Positions 54,440 through 64,000 of a stretch of 64,000 bases of DNA are shown here, in pieces. Every line of letters starts with the position of its first letter. The stretch's first letter is position 1. A program made the translations under genes and the position numbers. The notes beneath the pieces are model-generated. The model saw nothing but the letters and a program-made list of their open reading frames with translations. It did no database searches and was not told the DNA's origin. Source of the DNA: Lotus japonicus (taxonomy: Eukaryota > Streptophyta > Magnoliopsida > Fabales > Fabaceae); NCBI RefSeq assembly GCF_012489685.1, contig NC_080043.1, forward strand, positions 10,480,501 through 10,544,500, given 5' to 3'.

Positions 54440-55185
54440 GCTATTTGGAGGACTTATGGTCTTAGGGTATAGCTATTTGCATGTGGCTGGGTTTAGGGTA
54501 GAATGGTGAGATGGTGAGATGAATTTGGGTAGATGAAGATGTGAGTGAGTTTTCACTGGTTTCTCTGCACTATATTGCCTATTCCTCTGCTCTGGCATCA
54601 TGTTTTTTTCTTCCACGGGTTTTCAGCCCAAGGATATGCTGCGTGAAGGCTTGAATCCTCTCTGGGGGAGATCGTTTTTTTCTTGTTGTTTGGCTTGATG
54701 CGCCTTGCTTCTGCCCTGTTTCTGTATTGATTTTGCAGCAAATTAATGGAAGATTATGGCTTTTTTTTAGAAGTTGAAGAACTGTGTTGGAAAGAGAGAG
54801 GAAGCAGATTGAGATTTTTTATTTGATTCAGATGAGAGATGAACATGGGTTTGATTTTGATGAAGATGGAGATGATTTGGGGGAATTGATTTTGTTAATT
54901 AAAGGATTATTAGATTAGGTTATTTATTAAGTTTTTAAAAAAAAATTCTGATTATTTAATTGAGTTGGATTTAAAAATAATTTTTTATTATTTTTGTAAT
55001 TAAAAATAATAGTAAAAGCCACGTGGAATTGATGATTGGGATAAAATTGAATGCTGGCACACTTTAGCCTTAATTGAATTAAAAAAAAATTTCTAGGGAC
55101 CCAATTTGATGCAAAAATTTTCTAGGCCCTGGATTTGATTCCCTTTACAATTGCAGGGGTCTTCTGGTGTATTAAGCCTTTTAGT
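54440..55185. mobile_element. Second, one-ended relative of the Pack-MULE family
   Basis: The stretch 54940-55185 aligns with the right arm of the element at 50384-52036: caaaattgaatgctggcacac, gacccaatttgatgcaaaaattttctagg, ggatttgattcccttta. It ends in ggtgtattaagcc. No left arm or flanking duplication was found, so this is a truncated or rearranged copy. Confidence 0.55.
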
Positions 55186-55619
55186 TTCTAAAAATAAATT
55201 TGAAAATAAAATGTGTTCAGCAAAAATGAAGTTTTTTGTATAAAAAAAAAGTTGAGGTGAGGTTTTACTGAATTTCAAAACCGTTTTAGTATGTCTTTTA
55301 AAATCACAAAATATGATTTTGTAATTATAGTTTTTAGTTTCAATAATATGTAACCCCATCATCGTCATCACCCCTGTCACCACTATGCTACTAGCTAGGA
55401 CATTACATGAGATTTATGCACAATATTATTTTAATATAGTTGTTAATTGAATGGATAACCTAAACTCATATTTGAATATTGTTATTTACAAGAGTGTGTT
55501 TTTTAAATTAAAACAACGTTGTAAAGTTCAAACGATCTCTAATCCTATGTTTTGTAAAGTTTTAAATAATAATAATATTCTTAATTGCCCTATCATGAAA
55601 TGCACATATTTTTATAGAG

Positions 55620-56650
55620 ATTCTATATTTTGACTTTTTAGGAAAATCAATATTTACACTCCTTGTCATCCGAGGAATCGATGAAAAGGAAATAGGTGAA
55701 TTATCGTCCATACATTCTATCATCATTTTAACACAATTATGGTTTGAAGCTTACAACGTCCAACATGATATCGACCAAATCACCCAAGAAGACCGTTGCA
55801 CTTAGTTAAAGAAAACAGGAAAAATTTGTTGAAGTAACTGGGGCAAGCCCTAAGGGATGAGTTTTTTTTTTTTGATAAACTAAGAAATATATTGAAAAGA
55901 AGTATAAGGGATACTTCAACCTAATACACCTCTAAGGAAAGAGTGACTCGACGAAAGAGAAGTTGTCACGTGAGCTATGCAGAAGCAAGTTGAACAAAGA
56001 ATAAAAAGGTGAAAGCTCAATATTGTCTCATCAAGTCAAATCGGACAGCTACCTACCAACCCTAGACTTTCATTTAAAAGGAAGAAGATCCACTGCTCGA
56101 GAAATCATACCTAACACTCGAATAAGCTTTTGAAAAGCTTCCCAACAGCAAGTACAAGAACGGGCAAGAGCATTAATTAAATGCAAGACATATAAACGTT
56201 TGCACTTGCGAGTAGCTTGGATCATCAAGCATCAAGGAGACTCAACGTTCAATCATCTACATGAAGATATATATAAAGAAGACTTCACGACTAGAGTAGA
56301 TAAGAATTCTTTCCATCTTCTAAGCATTCAAACTATAAGTCAACACAAGTTGAAAGCTAGTTCTTCATTCAGAGTCAGAGCACTTAAGAGTCAAATCCTC
56401 TCTGAAATACTCTTGAGCCTATTAGAGTCAAATGCATACACTTGTAAAAGAGTACCCTAGTCTTAAACTTTCTATACCACTCTTTTGAGAGCAAAATCAT
56501 TTTGAATTTGGGAGAAGTCATGTTGAATACTTGTTGGAGAAGTCCTGTCTAATACTTGTTGGAAGAAGTCATGTTGAGTACTTATTGGCGTTGGAAGAAG
56601 TCATGTTGAATACTTGTTGAGAGAAGTCATGTCCAATACTTGTTTAGTAG
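55620..56650 (+). repeat. LTR-like block, copy A
   Basis: The block opens gattctatatttt and holds a TATATATAAAG promoter-like motif at about 56268-56278. It resembles an LTR of a Copia-type element. From 55620 to about 56290 it is closely similar to 59168-59580 plus 60392-60575, in direct orientation. Copy A continues with a region of five loosely repeated units of about 28-35 bp (gaagtcatgttgaatacttgttg, 56510-56645). No protein is encoded. Confidence 0.6.
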
Positions 56651-56752
56651 AAATCTTGGTGGATACCAAGGGCCCGAACGTAGCTAGCCAATATTGAGTA
56701 AACCAGCATAAAATCTCTTGTATTGCTATTGCTTGTTCTTAAGTTCTCATCT

Positions 56753-57455
56753 AGAGCTGTCAATACGGGCCAGCCCGGCCCATATGGGTCAGCCCGTATG
56801 AGTTGGGTTGAAAACAGGTTGGGTTGTGTCAACCCGGGATCTTAACGAGCCAAGAAAATATGAACCCAACCCGGCTCGCTACGAGCTCGCAGGTTGGCAG
56901 GCTGGCTCGCGGGTTGAGTGAAATAAATATAAAAAATTGAGAAATTTGATTAGAAAATGTTTAAAATGTTATAAAAAAAAATAATTTCAAAAAAATACTA
57001 ATAGTAATTGGTATCAACTCATAAAAAAGAGATTTATCAACGCAATTATTTTTATCTCACATTTGAAATATAGGAAAAGAATTTAGTTCACGGGATTTAA
57101 GAACACAATTATTTTACTATCACATTTAAAATGAGATAAATAATATAATAACAATAAATAAAACATAAAAAATTGACTCAAATTAAAAGAAACGAAAATT
57201 TCCATTTTTCTATCTAAAATTAATCCATAAAACTAACATGGAATTAAAGAGAAATAAAATTTTTAATAAAAAATAACTATAACCCGACGGGTTGGCTCGC
57301 TTGACCCGTGGGTTGGCTCGTCTAACCCGCGGGTTAAACGAGGCGGGTTGCACTAACCCAAGTTCTTTTCGAGCTGGAATTTAACCAACCCAACCCGGCT
57401 CATTTAGCCAACCCGTCGAGCTGGCCCACGGGTTGGAACCCATATTGAGAGCTCT
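56753..57455. mobile_element. hAT-like MITE with CCCGGCCC/GGGTTGG-rich ends
   Basis: The left end (tagagctgtcaatacgggcc) and the complement of the right end (tagagctctcaatatgggtt) are inverted. Subterminal regions carry many gggttggctcg and cgagccaacccg words. An imperfect 8-bp duplication may flank it. The family type is common in plants. The middle is AT-rich and non-coding. Confidence 0.65.
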
Positions 57456-59167
57456 ATAATCTTATCTGTAAAAGCTTTAATCAATCGGCTACAAGTAAAA
57501 CTCGTTGCTCCCCTCAGAAATATATTCAATTCCATCTGAGTTTAATTAATTGCTATAATTCATTGCTCCGCCTCTCTTTTTAACTCTTACTACTTCTCCT
57601 TTTTATCTCTATTACTTCTCCCCTTGATGTCAACTTCAAAAAGATCAGATCAAGTAAAATACAGCTCTACATTGAGTAGCATAAGGACTAACAAGTAAAA
57701 TAATATCACAGGATATAGCATAATTAGGATATAAAATGAAAAGCAAAGATCGGTACACAGTTAGTGGAACATTAAAGTAGAGAAGATACACACGTATGGT
57801 TAAATATATATAATGCATGAAGAGCATATACACACGTTCATCATTCAGAAATGAAGACACCAAATTTATATTATCTGTCAAGCAACTAATTTCCATACAT
57901 CAGAGACATGAAGGCTTATTAAAGCTAGGAATATGAGAGATAATCAGAGATTTCAGAGTGATGATCGTTGTCGGATCTATTGTTCCTAGAAGAGTTATCA
58001 ATATCATTACTCCCTGTGACCAAGAATTGAGAAGAGATGGTGACGCGTGGGAAACATACTCTAGTGATGAAGAGATAAACAAGCTTGGCATGCAGCTTGT
58101 GTTAGGGAAGTAAATTGAGTCTTCTCAGGATTTTGAAGGTGAGGCAATGGAGTAGATAGTTTTGTGAACGTCCTCGGCTTCATAATCATTCTACCAGATG
58201 TCTTTCTAGTAATTTGAAAGCGAAGAAGGGTCTTGTAGTATGGTCTCATTGATGATTAATTCATGATTTTCAAAGTTTACACCAAATCCGATTTGTGGCT
58301 TGTAGAAGGCTGTTTTCCAGAAAGTTACGTTGTAACAACGAAGGGGAAGACTGATTCTCGGCATCCATGAAATGTTCAAGATCAAAGGAACGGGGCATGC
58401 ATAAGTCTCTTTCAGCCATTACATAGATTGAGAGAAAGAAAGGAAAGTGATAGAAAATATGATAGAGGAAAGTTATTAGGAGACTGGTGACTATGTATGA
58501 AGACAAGTAGAATCTAGCTACTCGACTAAGGATTTGAGTCATCTAGGCAAAGTCTGAGAAAGGGTCGATGATGAGGTGTATGCAGTTAGCTTTCTACTTT
58601 CTAGGTCGTGCATGGGAGATATTAATTTTAGAAAAAGCATTAAGCTATATAAGTGTTATGTGGAACAGTGAAGGACAATTAAAGTAGATACAATACAGTG
58701 ACTAGTATTAATCCAGGAATGCGTAGATCTAATGAGAGTGAGATGAGAGAGCAGTAGACAAGTCGTATCGTACGTTGTGGTTTCATTGTTTTAGCTTTAA
58801 GTCTTATGATTAAAGCACTTGTTTTGGCGACCTTTAAAACCTTAAATATGACTTTAGGAAATTTTATCTCAGTCTTAACTCTTCCTTTTTGACAACAATC
58901 ACAGATTGGAAAATCATCAGAGTCTTCTTGTGATGAGGAGTGACAGGAGAATGATCCATTGTCTAGAGAGACTACTCGATCTGGTTACTAGATATTCCTT
59001 CTGAATAGGGACATTGTTCCTCTAGGGATGAATGTGGGGGTAAATGCAATACTAGATTAATATTTTTATATTTAAATATTACAAGCTAAGTATGATATGA
59101 AGATATATCTTGTGTTGCCTGAGATTAGAGATATGAAGATTGAATAATGTGATTGAATGTGATATCA
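57456..59167. other. Spacer between the two LTR-like blocks, no gene seen
   Basis: Only short open frames without motifs. If blocks A and B are the LTRs of one element, this would be its eroded interior, but I see no gag or pol. Confidence 0.4.
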
Positions 59168-59580
59168 AGATTCTATATTTTTTTTTTTCAAGGAAATTAA
59201 CGTTTACACTCCATGTCGTCCGAGGAATCGATGAAAAGGAAAAAGAGGAATTATCCTCCATACATTCTATCGGCCTTTTAACACAATTATGGTTTGAAGC
59301 TTACAACGTCCAACATGATATCGACCAGAACACCCAAGAGGATCGTTGCACTTAATTAAAGAAAACAGGAAAGATCCGTTGAAGTAACTAAGGCAAGCCC
59401 TAAGAGATAAGTGACTCGAGGAAAGAGAAGTTGTCACGTGAGCTATGGAGAAGCAAGTTGAACAAAGAAGAAAAAGGCCAAAACTCAATATTATCTCATC
59501 AAGTCAAATCGGACAACCATCTACCAACCAAAGACGTTCATATAAAAGGAAGAAGATCCACTGCTCGAGAAATCCTACAT

Positions 59581-60391
59581 CAGGGCCGTGTAAAGCTTTC
59601 TAATAATTAGGCAATTGCCTAAGGCCCCAAAATTGATTAAGGCCCCATTTTTTTTTACCTATATAAATATTCTATTGAGACTTAAAAGAGGTAATAGAAC
59701 AGTGAAAAATCATGTAATTTTAATCTCAATATAGGCAATGAAATGTGGAAAGTGCAACTTTAACAGTTATTAGTAGTAGTGTTTTAAATTATCAAATTTA
59801 TATTTTCCAAAAAACTAATAAATTAAATACCCGTTATTTTTACATTTTCAAAGTTAAAAAACTAATTGTGTTTACTTGTAATCGTTAGTTTTTTTTTAAT
59901 TATATATTTGTAGTTTCACTCATTGTTTTTTTCTCTAAAACAATCTATTGTTTCTACCTTGAAGTGAATTATCAAATAAGATCCTTGATATTAAAGTGTT
60001 GCAAAATCTTTCAGTGTTTCATTCCTTACGTTTCAAGTTCTATTAAAATTTTAGATTCTTTTCCAAATGTATATATTGTCTATCAAATTTTATTGACAAT
60101 CCTTGTAACGATTTCTGCTGCTAGAAGAAGTTTTTCAAAATTAAAATTTGTTAAATCAACAATATTTGTACAAAATAACTTGAATAATTAACTGTCTTAT
60201 TTATGGAAGCGAAATGTTAGAATTATTTCATTATAACACTCTAATAAATGATTTTGTAGCTCCGACAGCCTAGAAGATTAATATAAAAATTAATAATTTA
60301 TATGATACATTTAATCTCTTCAAGATTCTTATCAAATTAAAAAAGTCTGAAATTTTCGCCTTAGGCCCCAAATTGTCTCTACACGGCCCTG
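59581..60391. mobile_element. hAT element, 811-bp deletion derivative
   Basis: The ends are CAGGGCCGTGTAAAG and, inverted, CAGGGCCGTGTAGAG. They are flanked by a perfect 8-bp duplication, TCCTACAT (59573-59580 and 60392-60399). The interior keeps a transposase C-terminal fragment. The ends differ from those of the hAT element at 11283. Confidence 0.9.
59964..60191 (+). pseudogene. hAT transposase C-terminal fragment
   Basis: The translation contains SFPNVYIVYQILLTILVTIS followed by AARRSFSKLKFVKSTI. This matches the C-terminal dimerisation block of plant ZMYM1-like hAT transposases (PNVWIAYRILLTIPVTVASAERSFSKLKLIK type). Frame damage after residue 70 removes the last part, and the catalytic domain is missing. 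The bounded element around it makes this identification safe. It is not a functional gene. Confidence 0.8.
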
Positions 60392-60575
60392 TCCTACATA
60401 ACACTCGGATAAGCTCTTGAAAAGCATCCCTGCAACAAGTACAACAATGGGCAAGAGCATTAAATGCAAGACATATAATCGTTTGTACTTGGGAGTAACA
60501 TGGACGATCAAGCATCAAGGAGACTCAATGTTCAACCATCTACATGAAGATATATATAAAGAAGACTTGTTTTAC

Positions 60576-61268
60576 TATAATATACTATTGTCGGGAAATT
60601 GACCCTCGCTTGCCTTGTTTGTATGCTTGTGTTTGGGTGGCCGACAATCGCCAGAGGATGGAGGACCTCTTGTTAGGATTACGCCACTTGGGGCGAACCC
60701 GAGATGAACCCGTTGCTCGGCTGGTCGGTCACAACACCAGGTGATCGACGTTTTCAAAACGAGTGATCGAGGACGCGTATGATATGCATGGATATTTGCT
60801 AGAGAGCGTTCCTCGCTGGACGACTGTGAGCATGAAACTACCTCCACAGTGGGGAGCTGGAGGAGTTGTACCCTCCCGCTGCCCAGATCACCACCATTGA
60901 GATTGATTCGTTAGAGGTGTCTTCTTCCATTGTTGTCGCGCCTCATATGTCGATTGCCACTACTCCTAGATTTTGTTCCACTTTCACCCATCCGCACCAA
61001 TAGGAACAATCCTGAAGAGGGAGCCACCGTCACCGCCACCATCCTCGTACTATACCTAGTCTTCGCCTCTTCTCTATCGCATTGCACATCTGGTACACCT
61101 TGAGGAGATGATTGTTTGGGTAGAGGTCACAAACATGGAGGCGAGGGAGACTGTGATGGAGGAGAGAGTCGCAATGGTAGAGATTATGGACTTAGAGGCA
61201 GAGGTGATCATGATAAATGATACTAATGACGAGTTAGACTTCTTTAGTGACGAGGAGATGTTGTAGAG
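60576..61268 (+). pseudogene. Unrecognised coding relic with acidic C-terminus
   Basis: A plus-strand frame from about 61063 to 61268 reads LVHLEEMIVWVEV, MEARETVMEERVAMVE and ends ELDFFSDEEML. It is Glu-rich and likely helical. An in-frame TAG lies just upstream near 61056, and part of 60650-60760 (QRMEDLLLGLRHLGRTRDEPV) is also codon-like but in another frame. This resembles the eroded end of a transposable-element protein. I cannot name the family. Confidence 0.35.
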
Positions 61269-61299
61269 GTTGGGTAGTTTGTACATAGGAGGTTAGTGC

Positions 61300-61700
61300 C
61301 TACTCGCGGTAGTAAGGCGCTAGTGCTGACCAGCACATGTCTGTATTTTGGGGCAGGGTAGGTCCTTGACATATTAAATTTTGTGTGGTTCTCTTGCATG
61401 AATCACAAGGAGTAGTAGGACGTAGGAGTCTAGGATGGAGGTAATTTTTGGCTGACTATTTCTTTTGAGCATTGTAATATAATTATGTACTATGTTGCTG
61501 ACGACTTGACTATTATTGCCTTCGTGCTTGTTGTATGTATGGTGAGTTTAGTATGTATGTATGTATGGTCTTATTATGCATAAGATGTTTGAATCTACTT
61601 TGGAAAAGAAACAAAAAAATATCTGCATTTACGAACTACTTATGAAAACTGTTGCATATTTATTTTGATAAAGGTTACTATCGAAAGTCGGGGCGTTACA
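61300..61700 (+). repeat. 3' end of an LTR (gypsy-like)
   Basis: The stretch ends TCGGGGCGTTACA at 61700, the common 3' end of plant gypsy (Tekay/Del-type) LTRs that start TGTAAGACCC. It contains (gtatgtat)n near 61530-61570. The 5' border was not found. Confidence 0.45.
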
Positions 61701-62267
61701 AGTATGGTGGATTCTAGAAAGTAAAGGTTTTGTACTTAAGTTGTACACGTGACGTACCTCCCCTCGTATGTAAATGAATTCAAGTCTTAGATGTTGTTCC
61801 TTTGATCATGGTTGTCTACATTTTAGCTAAGGAATGTGTTCTATGTCAAGATGTAGAACCAGATGTTCTAGCATCTTGGATGTAATATTTGTCCCTGTGG
61901 GCCTATTGTGTGTTAAGTGATTTATTCTGGAAGCTTTGATTGTTTGCGTGGTCAACAAGTTAGGGTTGTTGAAGGAGATTTTGTGTGCTAATTAGAGAAT
62001 ATATTAAGTGTGATCAAATCGGCTGCTTGGATTTGATTTGTGTTTATTCTGTGGAAGTTGTATCTTTGCACTAAAATCTTCACGTTAAGATTTGTTGCTA
62101 TTTTTAAAGATTCACTTCCTGGTTTGTGTTTGTGGACTCTTTGTTCGTTCAAACCCATCGAAAACAATGCCCGAAGAACTGCTATATGAGAAGACCTAAA
62201 CCTAGTTGCTAGGTGCGCTTTGGTTGAGAAATTTAGGGTTTTACTCTCTTGAGTTCATAGTGTGTTG
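61701..62267. other. Spacer between LTR remnants, no gene seen
   Basis: TG-rich non-coding sequence, possibly part of a further retrotransposon. Confidence 0.35.
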
Positions 62268-64000
62268 TGTAAGACCCCGAAATAAATAACTAGATTATTT
62301 ATTTGTTTTTGTTATATTAAATGATTGAATGTTTATATTCTATGTTATTCTCCTGACTTGAACCCTATTGCGAGTCATTAATATTATTTATATAATAATT
62401 AAGTTCGGAGTATGTTTAAGGATGACACTATAGTCATTTTGAGTGATAGCACAAGTCATATTCGCACCCGACTAAGGTCGCGAGTGTTCGAAAAAGGCTA
62501 TATCCGCTCCTAGAGCGCCGGTTAAGATAATTTTAGAATTGAAGGGAGAATAAGAACATCTGAGTAATTTTCCCATGACCAGTATTCCAGTACGAAACCC
62601 TCGACTGTAAGCACGTTAGGTTTTGCTTCCCGGAAGTCTGCCGAAACTACACTTTAACTTCTCCGGGACTTTAATTAAGACCCTGAATGAAGATTTTTTC
62701 TATTCGGAGCTTCTAATGAAGTTTCCATCTGCGTTGCCTCATTCCTTTCGACGTTTGTGATCTTTTTCCAGAAGGAAGTTTCTTTAGCCGACGTCGACTG
62801 CAAAAAGTAGTTTTTCGGCGTAAATCGACCCACATTGTCTTTGAGACGTTTTCCTCAATTAAAACAACCGCGATTTTAGTTCCGACATTCTGTCGCCGAA
62901 TACTCAATTTTTATCAGCATATGAAAGTACCAAAATGATCGGAACCACGAAATCTCAATTTTTCAGATTTGCGCCTCGCCTATAAAAAAGGGGAAAATGA
63001 GAGATTTTTTCCCAAGAGTGGCCGAGAGCTAGAGAGAGAAAGAGAGGGGTGCAGAGCTTTCTCCGATTCTTGCCGGATCATCCTGATTTCAGAAGCTACG
63101 CGTAGGTGCAGAAGTAAGGATGATTAATCTTACTTCCGTTTCTTCTTTCTGTCGGATTTTCTCATGTCTTTCCGTGCTCAAAGTTTTGAGCTTAATGAAA
63201 AAATGTCTGATGGCTTTGATTTTTCTTTCCAAATACCTTCCCCACTAACCCAACATTCTATAACTGTTGTTGGTGCGCTCGGATTTTCACCGAGTCGCCG
63301 TAGATCTGAATTTCTTAGCCCAAAACTCATTTTCACTCAGACTTTGCTTTTTGATTAAAAAGTTCTTAATATTTCTTAGTGCCTTTGAGATTAGTTGTTA
63401 CTAAAGGCCTTGTTTATCGTTATTCAAAATTTGTTTCGAAAAATATCGACCCAATTCACAGTTTAAGTTCTTAAATTTTTCTGAGAGTTTCCCTGCCCTA
63501 GATATCACCTGAGATTGCCTATGAATTTTATTAGATCGAAGAAAAAGTTTGGGAAACCCTATTTTTAATAGTGTCCGAAACCTGTTGGAGTCGTACCGTG
63601 ATCAAAATAATTTTTGGGTTTGTATGGCCTGAGCTATGGCGTAGCTCTCTCTGTTGTCGAAATTTTGGCGTTGGTTTCGTGTCATTCCGAGTTCTGCAGC
63701 TCGAGTTATGCGCGTTTTAGCGTTATTGGATTGTATTGTTCATTCGTGCCTAGATGTCGAACTCTGAAGCTTTGAAAGGTTCTTTCGGTTTTGTTTAGTG
63801 TTATTGGATTGTATTGTTTCTTAGTAACTAAGAAATGATATTTTGCTTAAGGTTTGGAACGAGTTGAGCTGAGGAAAGAGGTTTTGGAACAAGCTGTGAG
63901 GTTTCACAACGAACGAAGACGCACCGGGGAACTTGCTGAGTTTGAGAGTTTGACTTTGGATCGTATTGTGATATTGAGCTTGGAAGGAGAATAAAAGGTT
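62268..64000 (+). mobile_element. Start of a gypsy LTR, runs past the window end
   Basis: The sequence begins TGTAAGACCCCGAAATAAAT, a typical start of a long chromovirus-type LTR. It contains a promoter region with TATAAAAAAGG at about 62981-62991 followed by a GA-rich leader. No open frame with a recognised domain appears before 64000. Its 3' end is not in the window. Confidence 0.55.

Larger units (their letters stand above)
59168..60575 (+). repeat. LTR-like block, copy B, split by a hAT element
   Basis: 59168-59580 and 60392-60575 together match copy A up to the TATATATAAAG motif (about 60549-60559) and the following aagaagact, then diverge. Similarity is about 90% by eye. The 811-bp gap is a bounded hAT insertion. 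Confidence 0.7.

Noticed and set aside
1..64000. CRISPR arrays, operons, bacterial or organellar inserts
   Set aside because: None seen. Tandem repeats present are transposon arrays without unique spacers, and no chloroplast or mitochondrial genes were recognised.

Overview
The window looks like nuclear DNA of a flowering plant, most likely a papilionoid legume of the Lotus type. It has AT-rich introns and spacers, plant-type splice sites, dense nested transposons of plant-specific lineages, and one intact host gene whose protein closely resembles the CYP79D enzymes I know from cyanogenic legumes. There is no bacterial or organellar gene organisation. All identifications come from reading the sequence; no database search was run.

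Layout. 1-1.2 kb holds a decayed LINE RNase H fragment and the 3' terminus of a plus-strand Helitron. 1.63-9.23 kb is a 7.6-kb minus-strand Helitron with both termini visible. It carries the helicase half of the Rep/helicase protein, a multi-exon RPA-like (OB-fold) gene, a ~180-bp tandem repeat and an internal LINE copy. 9.2-15.4 kb is intergenic DNA with two bounded hAT-type elements (8-bp duplications), a tRNA-derived SINE (16-bp duplication) and a MITE. 15.36-26.46 kb is a complete Ty3/gypsy Tat-lineage retrotransposon on the minus strand that appears to have landed in an exon of an unidentified gene. 27.7-31.8 kb holds a solo LTR, two long inverted-repeat elements and a LINE tail. 31.92-42.41 kb is a second Tat element on the plus strand. 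43-45.8 kb holds a hAT-like MITE and a MULE with a 9-bp duplication.

46.56-50.21 kb is the CYP79D gene (minus strand, two exons, 554 residues). It is bracketed by MULEs: the upstream one (50.38-52.04 kb) starts about 180 bp from the start codon and has captured part of a GT47 (ARAD-like) glycosyltransferase gene. 52-57.5 kb holds MITEs, LINE tails, a small possible CYP79D relic and repeats. 55.6-60.6 kb contains two direct copies of an LTR-like block, one split by an 811-bp hAT element. The last 3 kb holds the end of one LTR and the start of another that runs off the window.

The most unusual feature is shared by the two Tat elements. Each carries, antisense to gag-pol and between integrase and the 3' LTR, a gene with its own TATA box, an intron in the 5' leader and one phase-1 coding intron. 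It joins a 'putative gypsy type transposon' domain to a long coiled coil. In both elements this gene is open from start to stop, while gag-pol carries stops, frameshifts and, in one case, loss of an integrase catalytic residue. The CYP79D enzyme would make the first committed step of valine/isoleucine-derived cyanogenic glucosides; no later pathway genes are in the window.
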